Source of the DNA: an uncultured Clostridia bacterium
Lineage (GTDB): Bacteria; Bacillota; Clostridia; Lachnospirales; CAG-274
DNA length: 64,000 nucleotides
NCBI GenBank assembly: GCA_947628755.1
Contig: CANRBC010000007.1
Span: 47,227 to 111,226 of the forward strand
Reading direction: 5' to 3'
Shown: positions 16,066 through 26,453 of the stretch, one piece after another
Layout of the letters: each line of letters begins with the position of its first letter
How positions within the stretch are numbered: position 1 is the first letter of the stretch
Translations under genes and position numbers: made by a program
The notes under the pieces: generated by a model
Told to the model about the DNA's origin: nothing
Databases searched by the model: none
The model's input: only the letters and a program-made list of their open reading frames with translations

Positions 16066-17142
16066 ATGTTTGAAAGACTTGCCGACATAGAGAAAAAATA
16101 TATAGATTTGTCAGACAAGATAAATGACCCGGAGGTCATAGCGGACAACGAAAACTGGCGCAGGCTCATGAAGGAGCATAGCGATATTGCTCCTATTGTT
16201 GAAAAATACAGGGAGTACAAGAAGGTTTCCTCCGCCGTTGAGGAGGCTAAGGAAATGCTTAACGACAGCGACGAGGAAATGAAGGCTCTTGCTAAGGAGG
16301 AGCTTGCCGAGGGCAATAAGAGAATAGAGGAGCTTAAGGAGGAGCTTAAAATACTTATGCTCCCCAAAGACCCTAACGACGATAAGAATGTTATTGTGGA
16401 GATAAGAGGCGGCGCAGGCGGCGACGAGGCAAATATATTTGCAGGCGACCTTTTCAGAATGTATTCCCGCTATGCCGAGAGAAATCATTGGAAAACAGAG
16501 CTTATGAATGCCAATGAAAGCGACGCAGGCGGCTATCGTGAAATTACGTTTATGATAAACGGTCACGGAGCTTATTCCAGACTGAAATACGAAAGCGGAG
16601 TACACAGAGTACAGAGAATACCCACTACGGAATCCGGCGGCAGGATACACACGTCTACCGCAACCGTAGCCGTTCTCCCAGAGGTCGAGGCAGTTGACGT
16701 AAAGCTGGATATGAACGACTGTAAGTTTGACGTATTCAGAGCGTCGGGCAATGGCGGACAATGTGTAAATACTACGGATTCCGCCGTAAGGCTCACTCAT
16801 ATCCCTACGGGAATAGTCATATCCTGCCAGGATGAGAAAAGCCAGCTTAAGAATAAGGATAAGGCTCTTAAGGTTCTTATGAGCAAGCTTTACGACCTAG
16901 AGCAGGAAAAGCAGCACGCCGAGATTTCCGCTGAGAGAAAATCTCAGATAGGCAGAGGCAACAGAAACGAAAGGATAAGAACATATAATTATCCCCAGGG
17001 AAGAGTGACTGACCACAGAATAGGTCTTACGCTTCACAGATTGGATTCTATAATAGACGGAGATCTTGACGAGGTAATGGATGCGTTAATAACTACCGAG
17101 CAGGCTGAAAGGCTTAAAGCCGGCAGTGAAGATATAAACTAA
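16066..17142 (+). CDS. prfA: Peptide chain release factor 1
   Basis: A 358-residue class I release factor reading UAA and UAG. The catalytic GGQ is at 230-232 in a [18 protein letters not shown] context; Cys replaces the usual His after GGQ. The anticodon-like tripeptide is PTT at 186-188, within the RF1 PxT pattern. [16 protein letters not shown] is also typical. The length is normal. The glgP gene follows after a 22-base gap, so it may be read from the same message. Confidence 0.96.
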   Translation: MFERLADIEKKYIDLSDKINDPEVIADNENWRRLMKEHSDIAPIVEKYREYKKVSSAVEEAKEMLNDSDEEMKALAKEELAEGNKRIEELKEELKILMLPKDPNDDKNVIVEIRGGAGGDEANIFAGDLFRMYSRYAERNHWKTELMNANESDAGGYREITFMINGHGAYSRLKYESGVHRVQRIPTTESGGRIHTSTATVAVLPEVEAVDVKLDMNDCKFDVFRASGNGGQCVNTTDSAVRLTHIPTGIVISCQDEKSQLKNKDKALKVLMSKLYDLEQEKQHAEISAERKSQIGRGNRNERIRTYNYPQGRVTDHRIGLTLHRLDSIIDGDLDEVMDALITTEQAERLKAGSEDIN

Positions 17143-17164
17143 GCTATACAAGGAGATGGACATT

Positions 17165-19624
17165 ATGCATATCGACAAGGAAGCCTTTAAGGCTAAATTA
17201 ACTGCCAATGTAAGAATATTATCAAGACAGTCAGTTGAAACTGCTACACAGGAACAGCTTTATGAGGCTCTTGCTTTTACAATAAGAGATTATGTTACAA
17301 GTAAGTGGCTGGAAACTCATGAGACCTACGACAGAACAGGCTGCAAGATAGTATGCTATCTTTCAATGGAATTCCTTATGGGAAGATTCCTGGGCAATGC
17401 TATACTCAATATGACAATGTTTGACGAAATAAAAGAGGTCATAGCGGAAATGGGCATCGACTATAATCTTATAGAGGATGCCGAGAGAGATCCCGGTCTG
17501 GGCAACGGCGGTCTGGGCAGACTTGCAGCGTGCTTTCTGGATTCTCTTTCAACAATGGAATATCCTGCATACGGCTGCGGCATAAGATACCACTACGGTA
17601 TATTTGAGCAGAAAATTGTTGACGGCGAGCAGAAGGAGGCTCCCGACGACTGGCTTCGTCACGGCGATGTATGGGGCGTAAGAAGAAGCGAATACTCTGT
17701 TGAGGTAAAGTTCTACGGCAACGTAGTGCGCGAATTAAAGGAAAACGGCGAATACAGATATGTTCATCAGAATTATCAGTCTGTAATAGCAGTACCCTAC
17801 GACTATCCCGTTGTAGGCTATGACAACAATACCGTAAACACACTCAGACTGTGGGATGCGGAAGCCGAGAATATGATAGACCTTAATAAGTTCAACTCAG
17901 GCGATTTCAAGAATGCTGTTGCCGAGCAGAATATAGCAAAGGCTCTTACGGACGTACTCTATCCTGCCGATGAAAACTATGCAGGCAAGGAGCTCAGACT
18001 TCGTCAGCAGTATTTCTTTGTATCAGCTACTCTCCAGAGAGTTATTACTAAGTTCAAGAAGAAATTCGGCAACGATTTCTCACTTCTTCCGGAAAAATAT
18101 GCTTTCCAGCTTAACGATACTCACCCAAGTATAGCTGTTGCCGAGCTTATGAGACTTCTTATTGACGAAAACGACGTGCCTTGGGACGAGGCGTGGGAAA
18201 TAACCAAGAAGTGCTGCGCTTACACCAACCACACTATTATGTCAGAGGCTCTTGAGAAATGGCCTTACGATTTGTTCTCAAATCTTCTGCCTCGTATATT
18301 TATGATAGTTGAGGAAATAAACAAGAGATTCTGCAATATGCTTATAGAGAGATTCGGTCACGACCCTGAGAGAATAAGGAGAATGGCTATTATTGCAGAC
18401 GGTCAGATAAGAATGGCATGGCTTGCCATAGTTGGCAGTCATTCCGTAAACGGCGTTGCGGCTCTCCATACCGAAATACTTAAGAACCAGGAGCTTAAGG
18501 ACTTCTATGAGGTATATCCCGAGAGATTCAACAACAAGACAAACGGCATAACTCAGAGAAGATGGCTCGGTCATGCCAATCCACAGCTTGCTAAGCTCAT
18601 TACAAAGGAAATAGGCGACGGCTGGTACAAGAACCTTGACGAGCTTCATAAGCTGGAGCCTCTTGCTAAGAAAAAGAAGTTCAGAGAAGCGTTTATGGCA
18701 ATAAAGAGAGAAAATAAGGTACAGCTTGCACAATACTTCAAGGATACTATGGGCATAGATATTGACCCGGATTCCATATTCGATATTCAGGTAAAGAGAC
18801 TTCACGAGTATAAAAGACAGCTTCTCAACGTGCTTCATATAATGAGCCTTTACAACAAGCTCAAGGAAAATCCCAATATGGATATGGTACCGAGAACATT
18901 TATATTCGGCGCTAAGTCAGCGGCAGGCTATAAGATGGCTAAGCTCATTATAAAGCTCATAAACAAGGTAGCCGACCTTGTAAACAACGATCCGTCTATA
19001 AGAGGAAAGCTCAAGGTCGTATTTGCCGCCAATTACAGAGTAAGCCTTGCAGAAAAGCTCATACCTGCAGCAGATATTTCAGAGCAGATTTCAACGGCGT
19101 CTAAGGAGGCATCCGGTACAGGCAACATGAAGTTTATGCTTAACGGCGCAGTTACTATGGGTACTCTGGACGGCGCAAATGTTGAGATTATGGAGGAAGT
19201 AGGCGAGGATAACATATTTATATTCGGTATGAAGGCAGACGAGGTAATAGAGCAGTATGCAAGAAACGACTATAACCCATGGGATATTTACAATATGAAT
19301 CCCGACGTTCAGGCTGTTCTGAATATGCTTATAAACGGTACTCTCGATAAGAATACTGAAACCTTCAAGCCTATATTCGAGTCACTTCTCAACGGCTACA
19401 ACGGCTCAAGAGCCGACGAGTATTTTGTACTCAAGGACTTTGACGCCTATGCAAAGGCGCAGGCTAAGGTAGACGCCGTTTACAAGGATAAGGAAAAGTG
19501 GGCGGAAATGGCAATTATGAATACCGCCTGCAGCGGCAAGTTCTCATCAGACAGAACAATAAGAGAATATGCCGAGGAAATATGGGACTTAAAGCCCGTT
19601 CATGTGGAAATGAAGGAAAAATAA
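17165..19624 (+). CDS. glgP: Glycogen/starch/maltodextrin phosphorylase
   Basis: An 819-residue GT35 phosphorylase releasing glucose-1-phosphate from alpha-1,4-glucans. Markers are YLSMEFLMGR, the GNGGLGRLAACFLDS loop, YGCGIRYHYGIFEQ, and EASGTGNMKFMLNGA with the pyridoxal-phosphate lysine at 656. The ATG at 17165 is preferred over 17156, because AGGAG directly abuts the first ATG and is nine bases from the second. It follows prfA closely and ends with a terminator. It implies that the cell stores or scavenges glycogen. Confidence 0.95.
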   Translation: MHIDKEAFKAKLTANVRILSRQSVETATQEQLYEALAFTIRDYVTSKWLETHETYDRTGCKIVCYLSMEFLMGRFLGNAILNMTMFDEIKEVIAEMGIDYNLIEDAERDPGLGNGGLGRLAACFLDSLSTMEYPAYGCGIRYHYGIFEQKIVDGEQKEAPDDWLRHGDVWGVRRSEYSVEVKFYGNVVRELKENGEYRYVHQNYQSVIAVPYDYPVVGYDNNTVNTLRLWDAEAENMIDLNKFNSGDFKNAVAEQNIAKALTDVLYPADENYAGKELRLRQQYFFVSATLQRVITKFKKKFGNDFSLLPEKYAFQLNDTHPSIAVAELMRLLIDENDVPWDEAWEITKKCCAYTNHTIMSEALEKWPYDLFSNLLPRIFMIVEEINKRFCNMLIERFGHDPERIRRMAIIADGQIRMAWLAIVGSHSVNGVAALHTEILKNQELKDFYEVYPERFNNKTNGITQRRWLGHANPQLAKLITKEIGDGWYKNLDELHKLEPLAKKKKFREAFMAIKRENKVQLAQYFKDTMGIDIDPDSIFDIQVKRLHEYKRQLLNVLHIMSLYNKLKENPNMDMVPRTFIFGAKSAAGYKMAKLIIKLINKVADLVNNDPSIRGKLKVVFAANYRVSLAEKLIPAADISEQISTASKEASGTGNMKFMLNGAVTMGTLDGANVEIMEEVGEDNIFIFGMKADEVIEQYARNDYNPWDIYNMNPDVQAVLNMLINGTLDKNTETFKPIFESLLNGYNGSRADEYFVLKDFDAYAKAQAKVDAVYKDKEKWAEMAIMNTACSGKFSSDRTIREYAEEIWDLKPVHVEMKEK

Positions 19625-19640
19625 AATACAATATTATTAG

Positions 19641-19678
19641 GACAGCAAGGGCATAGACCTTTGCTGTCTGTTTTTTAT
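19641..19678 (+). terminator. Intrinsic terminator after glgP
   Basis: GACAGCAAGG pairs with CCTTTGCTGTC (one bulged base), followed by a TTTTTT run. Confidence 0.82.
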
Positions 19679-19717
19679 ATTAAATTACGGAAAAACAGGG
19701 CAGGGGAAAGTAAATTA

Positions 19718-19746
19718 TTGAAAGAGTAAGTGTATTTTGGTATAAT
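19718..19746 (+). promoter_or_regulatory. Sigma-A promoter of the EFR1-type gene
   Basis: TTGAAA, a 17-base spacer and TATAAT, 32 bases before the start codon at 19779. Confidence 0.78.
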
Positions 19747-19778
19747 CAAATTACAGATACAAAGAAAGGAGAATAATA

Positions 19779-20540
19779 ATGGATATGTTGAAAATAGTTT
19801 TCAGTCCCGTAGGCGGAACACAGAGGGTTGCGGATATACTGACTGAAAAATTAGGGGAAAATGTCAAAAACGTAGATTTGACAGATGCAAAAGCCGATTT
19901 TGGCAGTATAGCAGCTAAAGAGGAGGATATTGTACTTATTGCAGTTCCCTCTTATGGCGGAAGAGTGCCATCCCTTGCCGCCCAAAGGCTTTCCCGGATA
20001 AAGGGAAATGGCGCAAAATGTATTATCGTATGCGTATATGGAAACCGCGCCTATGAGGATACTCTTGTAGAGCTTCAGGATATAGCCGAGGACTGCGGAT
20101 TTAATGTAATTGCTGCGGTAACAGCCGTTGCGGAGCATTCCATAGTACATAAGTACGGAGCAGGCAGACCCGACAGCAGGGACGTTGAGGATTTAAACGG
20201 CTTTGCCCTGAAAATAGCCGATAAAATAAAAAGCAGCGGCGATACACCTCTGCAGCTGCCGGGAAATCGTCCCTATGAGAATCCCGGCGCAGTTACACTT
20301 ATACCTAAAGCCGACGGCAAATGTATAAGCTGTGGGTTGTGCGCGCAGAAATGTCCCGCCCAGGCAATAAGCTATGAAAACAATAGGGTAACAGACGGTA
20401 AAAAGTGTATTGAATGTATGCGCTGCGTTGAAATATGCCCTAAGTCTGCCCGTAAAATAAACAAGGCTATGCTGACTGTGGCGGCTGTGGCGCTGAAAAA
20501 GGTATGCGCAGAAAGAAAGGATAACGAGCTGTTTATATAA
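19779..20540 (+). CDS. EFR1-type flavodoxin-ferredoxin protein
   Basis: A 253-residue two-part redox protein. Residues about 1-160 are flavodoxin-like: FSPVGGTQRVAD is the phosphate-binding loop and AVPSYGGRVP a flavin-contact loop. Residues about 183-240 hold two 4Fe-4S clusters, CISCGLCAQKCPAQ and CIECMRCVEICPKS. Such proteins move low-potential electrons in anaerobes; the partners are not known. GAAAGGAG precedes the ATG. It has its own promoter and stands alone. A palindromic repeat element follows. Confidence 0.88.
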   Translation: MDMLKIVFSPVGGTQRVADILTEKLGENVKNVDLTDAKADFGSIAAKEEDIVLIAVPSYGGRVPSLAAQRLSRIKGNGAKCIIVCVYGNRAYEDTLVELQDIAEDCGFNVIAAVTAVAEHSIVHKYGAGRPDSRDVEDLNGFALKIADKIKSSGDTPLQLPGNRPYENPGAVTLIPKADGKCISCGLCAQKCPAQAISYENNRVTDGKKCIECMRCVEICPKSARKINKAMLTVAAVALKKVCAERKDNELFI

Positions 20541-20636
20541 TGATTATTGCAATATCCGAAAACAAATGGAGCTATGCCCGATATTGAGAGGATATGAAAA
20601 GAGACGCGCTTTCCGAGGAGGCAGTGTTTGATTTAT

Positions 20637-20975
20637 GGCTGAATTTTTGGTTATCGTAATAGAGATTTTTTGTTTTGTAACGACCCTTCCACCATTTCTG
20701 TGTAATGCAAGCATTACTTGAAATGGTCCCCCTCCCCTCCGACACCTGCAATAAAACACGTTGCGTTTTATTGCAAGGCTAGGGGAGGCTGGGGTATTGG
20801 CGGCAGCTTAGGTATCGTCTTTCAAAGTAAATAAGCGACTTTGGGCAGCGTACACCTAAGGCTCCCCTTACGAGAAGGGGAGCTGTCAGCCCACGGCAGT
20901 AAGCCTGATTAAAAACAACTGTGAACGGGGCTGACTGAGAGGTCGACCTTATTAACCTAAACAAAAACTCAACGC
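20637..20975 (+). repeat. Palindromic MITE-like element, copy 1
   Basis: About 340 bases. Degenerate terminal inverted repeats carry GAATTTTTGGTTA (left) and TAAACAAAAACTC (right). Internal signature blocks are ACGACCCTTCCACC, a private hairpin (ATTTCTGTGTAATGC/GCATTACTTGAAAT), GGTCCCCCTCCCCTCC, GCAATAAAACACG/CGTTTTATTGC, AGGGGAGGCTGGGGT and AAGGGGAGCTGTCAGCCC. It is non-coding. AAATGGAGCT (about 20564) and AGCTCCATTT (about 20979) flank it as an inverted pair, perhaps a split terminator. It fills the gap between the EFR1 gene and the convergent protease gene. Confidence 0.75.
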
Positions 20976-20989
20976 ACCAGCTCCATTTA

Positions 20990-21934
20990 TTATGCGTAAA
21001 ATAAAAAATTAACTGCCGCTATTGCCAAGGACGCAATAACGGAAATAACAAAATACACATCTGTTATTTTATTGTCGCTGTTTTCCTCAAGATTTATACT
21101 GAGGGTATTCAGCTTATTTTGTTTTATGGAGTATTTGTAGTCCAGTATATTGTTTTTGTTATAGTCCATAAATTTTCTGAATACCAGTATAAGAAATGGC
21201 ATTGTTATAACGGCTATGAACAAGTCTGCAACTATTACGGTCATATTTTCGGAAAGAGTAGGCGAAGCGTTTAAAATGCTTTCGGCATTTTCCATTTTAA
21301 GCACAAGCTCTGACGCCGCTACCTGCACTCCGTTAAAAAGGAAGTGAGCAAGCATAGACGCAAATATAGAGTTGGTATACGCTACAAGCTCGGCAAAAAA
21401 TACACCTGCGGCTATGGCATACAGCATTTGATATAGATTGCCGTGTATAAGTCCGAACATAAAGCCCGAAATAACTGCTGCCTTGGCTATGCCTGCGCTT
21501 TTGTAGTTGGAGAGAAGCACTCCTCTGAATATTATTTCCTCACATATTGCAGGCATAACTGCCATTGCAAAAACAGAAAGCAAAAAGGGCAGACTGTTCA
21601 TTATGTCTATTATCTCATTGTTTATGTCCGTGGGGGCGAAAAGCGCTGTGACCGAGGATATAACCGAAACTATTGGGGCAAAAAGCGCCGTAAGCACTAT
21701 AACGAAAATCACATTTTTTACCGAAAGCCTGTTATGGGGTATTACCTCGCCAAGAGAGCTTTTTGTTACAATAAGATATATTCCAAGGGGAATAAGAAAT
21801 ACATATATATCCTGAGTGACTGCAATAATGTCGCTTATAATGTTTTCGTCTATTCCTGTATACTGTGTTGCCGAAAGGACAGCAAGGGTCAATACTATCG
21901 TTATGACGATTTGAAAGACTATGAGAAAGAGCAT
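20990..21934 (-). CDS. CPBP family intramembrane glutamic endopeptidase
   Basis: A 314-residue polytopic membrane protein of the CAAX-protease/bacteriocin-processing (CPBP) family. Motif 1, CEEIIFRGVLL, supplies the catalytic Glu pair and Arg; motif 2, FGLIHGN, supplies His; a third HFLFNGV supplies His/Asn. About eight hydrophobic segments are visible. Family members cleave prenylated or bacteriocin-like substrates or act in immunity; the role here is unknown. The ATG at 21934 with AAGGAA eight bases upstream is preferred. A TTG at 21964 behind a GGGGG run is an alternative that would add ten residues. It lies directly after the AI-2E family gene on the same strand. Confidence 0.82.
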   Translation of the reverse strand: MLFLIVFQIVITIVLTLAVLSATQYTGIDENIISDIIAVTQDIYVFLIPLGIYLIVTKSSLGEVIPHNRLSVKNVIFVIVLTALFAPIVSVISSVTALFAPTDINNEIIDIMNSLPFLLSVFAMAVMPAICEEIIFRGVLLSNYKSAGIAKAAVISGFMFGLIHGNLYQMLYAIAAGVFFAELVAYTNSIFASMLAHFLFNGVQVAASELVLKMENAESILNASPTLSENMTVIVADLFIAVITMPFLILVFRKFMDYNKNNILDYKYSIKQNKLNTLSINLEENSDNKITDVYFVISVIASLAIAAVNFLFYA

Positions 21935-21965
21935 GAATTTATTTCCTTGTCTGGGACAGAGCAAT

Positions 21966-23147
21966 TTATTCAGCCCCCTTTGCCGTCTTTTTGTTGTAAG
22001 ACCTGTCTATAAGCTCAAGCAGGAAGTCCGTTATGCAGGCGAATATAGGCACGCCGAAGAACATACCGAGAGGTCCTGCTATTGCTCCGCCTACGATAAT
22101 GGCAAATATAACGCCTATTGGCTTAAGACCTATGGATTCGCCCAGTATTCTTGGTCCAAGTATAACTCCGTCGAACTGCTGGAGTATAAGTATGAATATA
22201 AATGTCCATATAGCCTTTACGGGAGCTACGAGAAGCGTAAGAGCCACTACGGGTACTGCTCCTATGAAAGGACCGAAATAAGGTATCATATTCGTAATGC
22301 CTATTATAAGTGAGAAAAGGAGCGGATAGGGCAGCTTAAGTACGACTGCTCCCACAAAGAATATTATACCTATTATGGTTGAATCCAAAGCTTTTCCCAC
22401 AAAGAAATGATTGAATGTCTTATTCATCTGATTTACATAAAGGGACGTTACCATATATGCCTTGTGCGGAAGTATAGTGTAGAGTATTTTACGGGATATG
22501 GCAACTATTTCCTCCTTGTCCATAAGTATATATATAGCAATAATAATGCTTATTATAACGTTTATGACAGAGGAGGCAAAATTAAGAGTATGATTTATGA
22601 TGCCGAGAAGCATATTGGGTACATACTTAAGGCTTTCCGTAATGCTTGAGAAGAAGCTCTCAAGGGTCTGGAATATTTGCCTGTATATAGGATTGTCTAT
22701 GTCCACAGGGTATCTTTGGAAAATAGTGCTTGCGTAACGCCTTATGGTATAATAATTTATTTTACCCATAAAGCTGATAACATTCTGAACACTCATTATT
22801 ATTTCAGGGATAATATAAGCTACTATGGCTATTACCACGCCAAGCAGTATTACCGCGGCTATGGCTATGGATATCATTCTCATGCGCTTTTGCGCTACGG
22901 CGTCCTTTTTTTGGAAATATTTTATCCTAATAAGTATATTGTTTTCTATAAATCTTGTGCCGCAATTAAGCAAATAGGCAATAATAGCGCCGCAAATAAA
23001 CGGAAATGTAACATCTATTATAATGGGAAGAAAATTAGTTATCTCCATATTTTCCGTAATGCGGTAAAATATTATGGCTATAAGTATAACTCCCAGAGTG
23101 TACAAGCTCCTTGTTAAATTGGTATTGTTTCTGAAAAAATTTTTCAT
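21966..23147 (-). CDS. AI-2E family transporter (PerM/YtvI-like)
   Basis: A 393-residue membrane protein with about eight transmembrane segments. It has the family's central long loop (about 150-210) and the conserved C-terminal region GITNMIPYFGPFIGAVP, LGPRILGESIGLKP and GPLGMFFGVPIFA. Members include the autoinducer-2 exporter TqsA and sporulation YtvI, but specific substrates are mostly untested. AGGAG lies before the ATG. It is probably co-transcribed with the CPBP protease. Confidence 0.88.
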   Translation of the reverse strand: MKNFFRNNTNLTRSLYTLGVILIAIIFYRITENMEITNFLPIIIDVTFPFICGAIIAYLLNCGTRFIENNILIRIKYFQKKDAVAQKRMRMISIAIAAVILLGVVIAIVAYIIPEIIMSVQNVISFMGKINYYTIRRYASTIFQRYPVDIDNPIYRQIFQTLESFFSSITESLKYVPNMLLGIINHTLNFASSVINVIISIIIAIYILMDKEEIVAISRKILYTILPHKAYMVTSLYVNQMNKTFNHFFVGKALDSTIIGIIFFVGAVVLKLPYPLLFSLIIGITNMIPYFGPFIGAVPVVALTLLVAPVKAIWTFIFILILQQFDGVILGPRILGESIGLKPIGVIFAIIVGGAIAGPLGMFFGVPIFACITDFLLELIDRSYNKKTAKGAE

Positions 23148-23279
23148 TGATTTCTCCTGCCTTTATGTAAAACTCTCCTGTTTATAATAATACACCCGAA
23201 TTATTTAAATTTCCATAGGTTAGAGAAAATGAAATATAAATGTAAAATATTTGTGTATACTAACGTCCTTTGTTGCCTA

Positions 23280-25793
23280 TCAGTATTCTCTTATCCTTTT
23301 TTCCAGCTCCGATACGAGTATAGGCATAAGGCTAAGCCCGACTACTATCATCCACTCTCCCGCTCTGAGGGGTACTGTCGCAAATACATTGCTCAATACG
23401 TCGATTTCCACAACGCACCATTGCAGAGCCATACCTACCAGAAGAGCGCCTATAAGGTATATATTATCGAATATATCGATACAGAGCAGAGAACGTCTGC
23501 TCCTCATATTAAAGGCATGAAAAAGCTGAGATATACTCAGAACGCAAAAGCACATTGTCCGTCCCGTATCTGTGCTGCCGTACAAGACCTTGCCTATGGC
23601 AAAGGCGAGCAGGGCAAGAGCGCCTATCATACAGCCTTCAAGTATTATCCTGTCCCATAATTGTCCCCTGTTTTTTGAATACATTATATCCTTGTCCCAT
23701 GAGTCCAAGCCAAGGGCAACGGCAGGCATACTGTCCGTAATAAGATTTACCCAGAGCAGCTGTATGGGAACGAGGGGAACGGGAAAGCCCATAAGCACAG
23801 AAAGAAATATAACGAGTATTTCTCCTATGTTTGAGGACAGCAGAAAATGTACTACCTTTAATATGTTTTCATATATTCCCTTGCCCTGTTCGATTGCTTT
23901 GACTATGGTATTGAAATTATCGTCTGCCAGTACAATATCTGCAGCCTGTCTTGCCACCTCAGTACCGTTCCTGCCCATAGCGCAGCCTATATCCGCCAGC
24001 CTTATGGCAGGGGCGTCGTTTATACCGTCGCCTGCAAAGGCAACTATATTACCTTTTTTTCTCAGCCTTTCAACGATATTATACTTATGCTCGGGAGTTA
24101 CCCTTGCAAATATGCTGCATTTTTCAAGAGCCTTGTCAAGCTCCTCATTTGTCATATTATTCATTTCGCTGCCTGTAACTGTGTGGGAAGCTATGCCTAC
24201 GCTTTTGGCAACGGCAGACGCAGTTACGGGACTGTCTCCCGTTATCATAATCGTTCTTATTCCGGCTTTGGCGCACATTTCCACAGACTGCCTTACGCCC
24301 TCTCTGGGGTCGTCTCTGAGAGCCACAAGTCCGCAGTAGATATAGTCCGATTCGTTTCTGACGGGAGCAGAGCCTTTCTTTACGGCTATTGCCAGTACCC
24401 GTAGTCCTTTAGCTGCAAGAGAATTATTTTCCTCCATAATACCCCCTGTGCTTTTCAGCTTTTTTATGCCTCCGCTTTTGTCAATGTATCTTGAACATCC
24501 CTTAAGAACCTCTTCGCAGGCGCCCTTTGTAATAGCTATGTACTCGCTGCGGTATTTGTGTACCGTAGTCATTTTTTTTCGCTCCGATGTAAAGGGTATT
24601 TCGTATACTCTGGGCATATCGTACTCCAGCTCCTCCTTGCTTATGCCCAGACTGGCAGCCCCTCTTACTATGCCCATTTCCGTAGCCTCGCCCTTTTCAA
24701 GGTCGGCGTCGCAGCAAAGACAGGCAAGAGTCAGTATATCCTTTTCACTGTAGCCTATTACCTCTTTTATACTCATTTTATTTTCCGTAATAGTGCCTGT
24801 CTTGTCGGAGCATATTATATCGGCGTTTCCCAAAGCCTCTACGGCTGATAGCCTTTTTACAACGGCGTTATTCCTTGCCATTGTCTGCACGCCTATGGCA
24901 AGCACTATGGTCACTACGGCTGTAAGACCCTCGGGAATGGCTGCTACCGCAAGGCTTACTGCCGTCATAAACATTGAAAATACCCCTATGCCCCGCAGCA
25001 CGCCTATTACAAATATTACAAAGCATATTGCCAAAGCGCCTGCGCCCAGTATTTTGCCAAGGTCGGACAATTTTTTCTGCAGGGGAGTAGCCTCTCTTTC
25101 CGATGAGAGCATTTCCGCTATCCTGCCTATTTCGGTATTCTTGCCTATAGCCGTGACTACTGCCTGTCCTCTGCCCTGTACAACGCTTGTACCCATATAC
25201 AGCATATTGCTTCTTTCGGCAAGGGCGGCGCTTTCGGAAACGGTATCCTCGGACTTGTCCACGCCTCCTGTTTCCCCTGTCAGTAGGGATTCGTCAGTCT
25301 TAAGAGCTGCGCTTTCTGTTATACGGCAGTCTGCAGGTACAAGACAGCCTGCTTCGAGCCTTATAATATCTCCCACAGCTACGTACTGAGCCTTTATACT
25401 GCTGAACTCCCCGTCTCTCAGGACAGTAGCCAGGGGTTCTGTCATATCCTGCAGGGCGTCTATGGACTTGTCTGCCTTGTATTCCTGTATTGTGCCTATT
25501 ATACCGTTGAACACTATTATTATAAGTATAACGACGCTGTCCGTAAAATTCCTGCCGCCGGAGTACAGCTCCGCAAGGGCGCTTATTATGGCGGCGGCTA
25601 TAAGCACAAGCACCATAAAATCCTTGAATTGCAGTAAAAATCGCGCCAAAAGAGGCGTTTTTCTTTTCTTGGCAAGAGCGTTAACGCCGTATTTTTTAAG
25701 CCTTTTTGCGGCTTCGTCCGAGCTAAGACCGTTGTTCAGGCTTGTCCCAAGCTCCTTGATTACTTCCTTGAAATCCGTACTGTGGTATTTCAT
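23280..25793 (-). CDS. P2-type cation-transporting ATPase (calcium-pump-like)
   Basis: An 837-residue P-type ATPase. It has an N-terminal cation-ATPase domain (HSTDFKEVIKELGTSLNNGL), the actuator motif LLTGETGG, membrane motif AIPEGL, phosphorylation site DKTGTITENKM, nucleotide-binding KGACEEVLKGC and hinge GDGINDAPAI. The PEGL motif and an NLITD-containing M6 are typical of the SERCA/PMR1-like P2A group, so calcium (or manganese) export is likely. The ATG at 25793 has GGGAG eight bases upstream. An in-frame start at 25835 would add an unconserved 14-residue tail. It is divergent from ytaF. Confidence 0.92.
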   Translation of the reverse strand: MKYHSTDFKEVIKELGTSLNNGLSSDEAAKRLKKYGVNALAKKRKTPLLARFLLQFKDFMVLVLIAAAIISALAELYSGGRNFTDSVVILIIIVFNGIIGTIQEYKADKSIDALQDMTEPLATVLRDGEFSSIKAQYVAVGDIIRLEAGCLVPADCRITESAALKTDESLLTGETGGVDKSEDTVSESAALAERSNMLYMGTSVVQGRGQAVVTAIGKNTEIGRIAEMLSSEREATPLQKKLSDLGKILGAGALAICFVIFVIGVLRGIGVFSMFMTAVSLAVAAIPEGLTAVVTIVLAIGVQTMARNNAVVKRLSAVEALGNADIICSDKTGTITENKMSIKEVIGYSEKDILTLACLCCDADLEKGEATEMGIVRGAASLGISKEELEYDMPRVYEIPFTSERKKMTTVHKYRSEYIAITKGACEEVLKGCSRYIDKSGGIKKLKSTGGIMEENNSLAAKGLRVLAIAVKKGSAPVRNESDYIYCGLVALRDDPREGVRQSVEMCAKAGIRTIMITGDSPVTASAVAKSVGIASHTVTGSEMNNMTNEELDKALEKCSIFARVTPEHKYNIVERLRKKGNIVAFAGDGINDAPAIRLADIGCAMGRNGTEVARQAADIVLADDNFNTIVKAIEQGKGIYENILKVVHFLLSSNIGEILVIFLSVLMGFPVPLVPIQLLWVNLITDSMPAVALGLDSWDKDIMYSKNRGQLWDRIILEGCMIGALALLAFAIGKVLYGSTDTGRTMCFCVLSISQLFHAFNMRSRRSLLCIDIFDNIYLIGALLVGMALQWCVVEIDVLSNVFATVPLRAGEWMIVVGLSLMPILVSELEKRIREY

Positions 25794-25877
25794 TTCACCA
25801 TCTCCCTTTTTACAAATATATACGCTGACAGGCACAAATATGACTTAAGCGCATACTGTAAAAACGAGGTGAGCAAT

Positions 25878-26453
25878 ATGACTGAAATAATTATACTCTC
25901 CGTTGTACTTTCTCTTGACGCCCTTTTTTTCGGTATTGCCTTTGGTATAAGGGGCATAAAAATACCGCTTAAGGCGTTTTTTATACTTTCGCTGACAGGC
26001 TTTTGCACAATACTGTGCTCCATGCTTCTGGGCAGTACCCTAGGCAGATATATTCCGTTTTGCGATAGGGTGGGAGCGTTTTTGCTTATAGGTACGGGAA
26101 TTTGGATATGCGCCGACAGGAAAAGGGATAACATGGATATAAGAGAAATTCTGGACAATCCCGAGCTTAGCGATATGAACAGTTCGGGAGTTATAGAAGT
26201 GCCGGAGGCGATAGTTATAGGCGTTACTCTTTCTCTGGACTCGTCTGCGGCGGCGGTAGGTACAGTTATGTTCGGCAAAGGGTCGGGATATTTCCCATTT
26301 TTGCTTATGTCTGTGCAGCTTGCCTTTATAATCGTAGGTACGGCTCTTGGCAAAAAAATAAAACCCGATATAAGCTGCAAATATATTGCAGTTATATCAG
26401 GTCTTGTTATAGTGCTTATAGGGCTGTATCAGCTTCTGCCTGTATTTTATTGA
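25878..26453 (+). CDS. ytaF: Sporulation membrane protein YtaF / MntP-like
   Basis: A 191-residue protein with six predicted transmembrane helices and internal twofold symmetry. SLDALFFGIAFGIRG in the first half and SLDSSAAAVGTVMFG in the second are the paired acidic motifs of the MntP/YtaF group. The proteins with a DUF204 fold are manganese exporters (MntP) or the sporulation-linked YtaF. The acidic loop between halves is YtaF-like. ACGAGGTGAG precedes the ATG. The stop overlaps the convergent pseudokinase gene by seven bases, with no terminator between them. Confidence 0.82.
   Translation: MTEIIILSVVLSLDALFFGIAFGIRGIKIPLKAFFILSLTGFCTILCSMLLGSTLGRYIPFCDRVGAFLLIGTGIWICADRKRDNMDIREILDNPELSDMNSSGVIEVPEAIVIGVTLSLDSSAAAVGTVMFGKGSGYFPFLLMSVQLAFIIVGTALGKKIKPDISCKYIAVISGLVIVLIGLYQLLPVFY

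Noticed and set aside
20544..20759. 71-residue open frame on the minus strand after the EFR1 gene
   Set aside because: It falls mostly within the palindromic element and has no protein-like composition.
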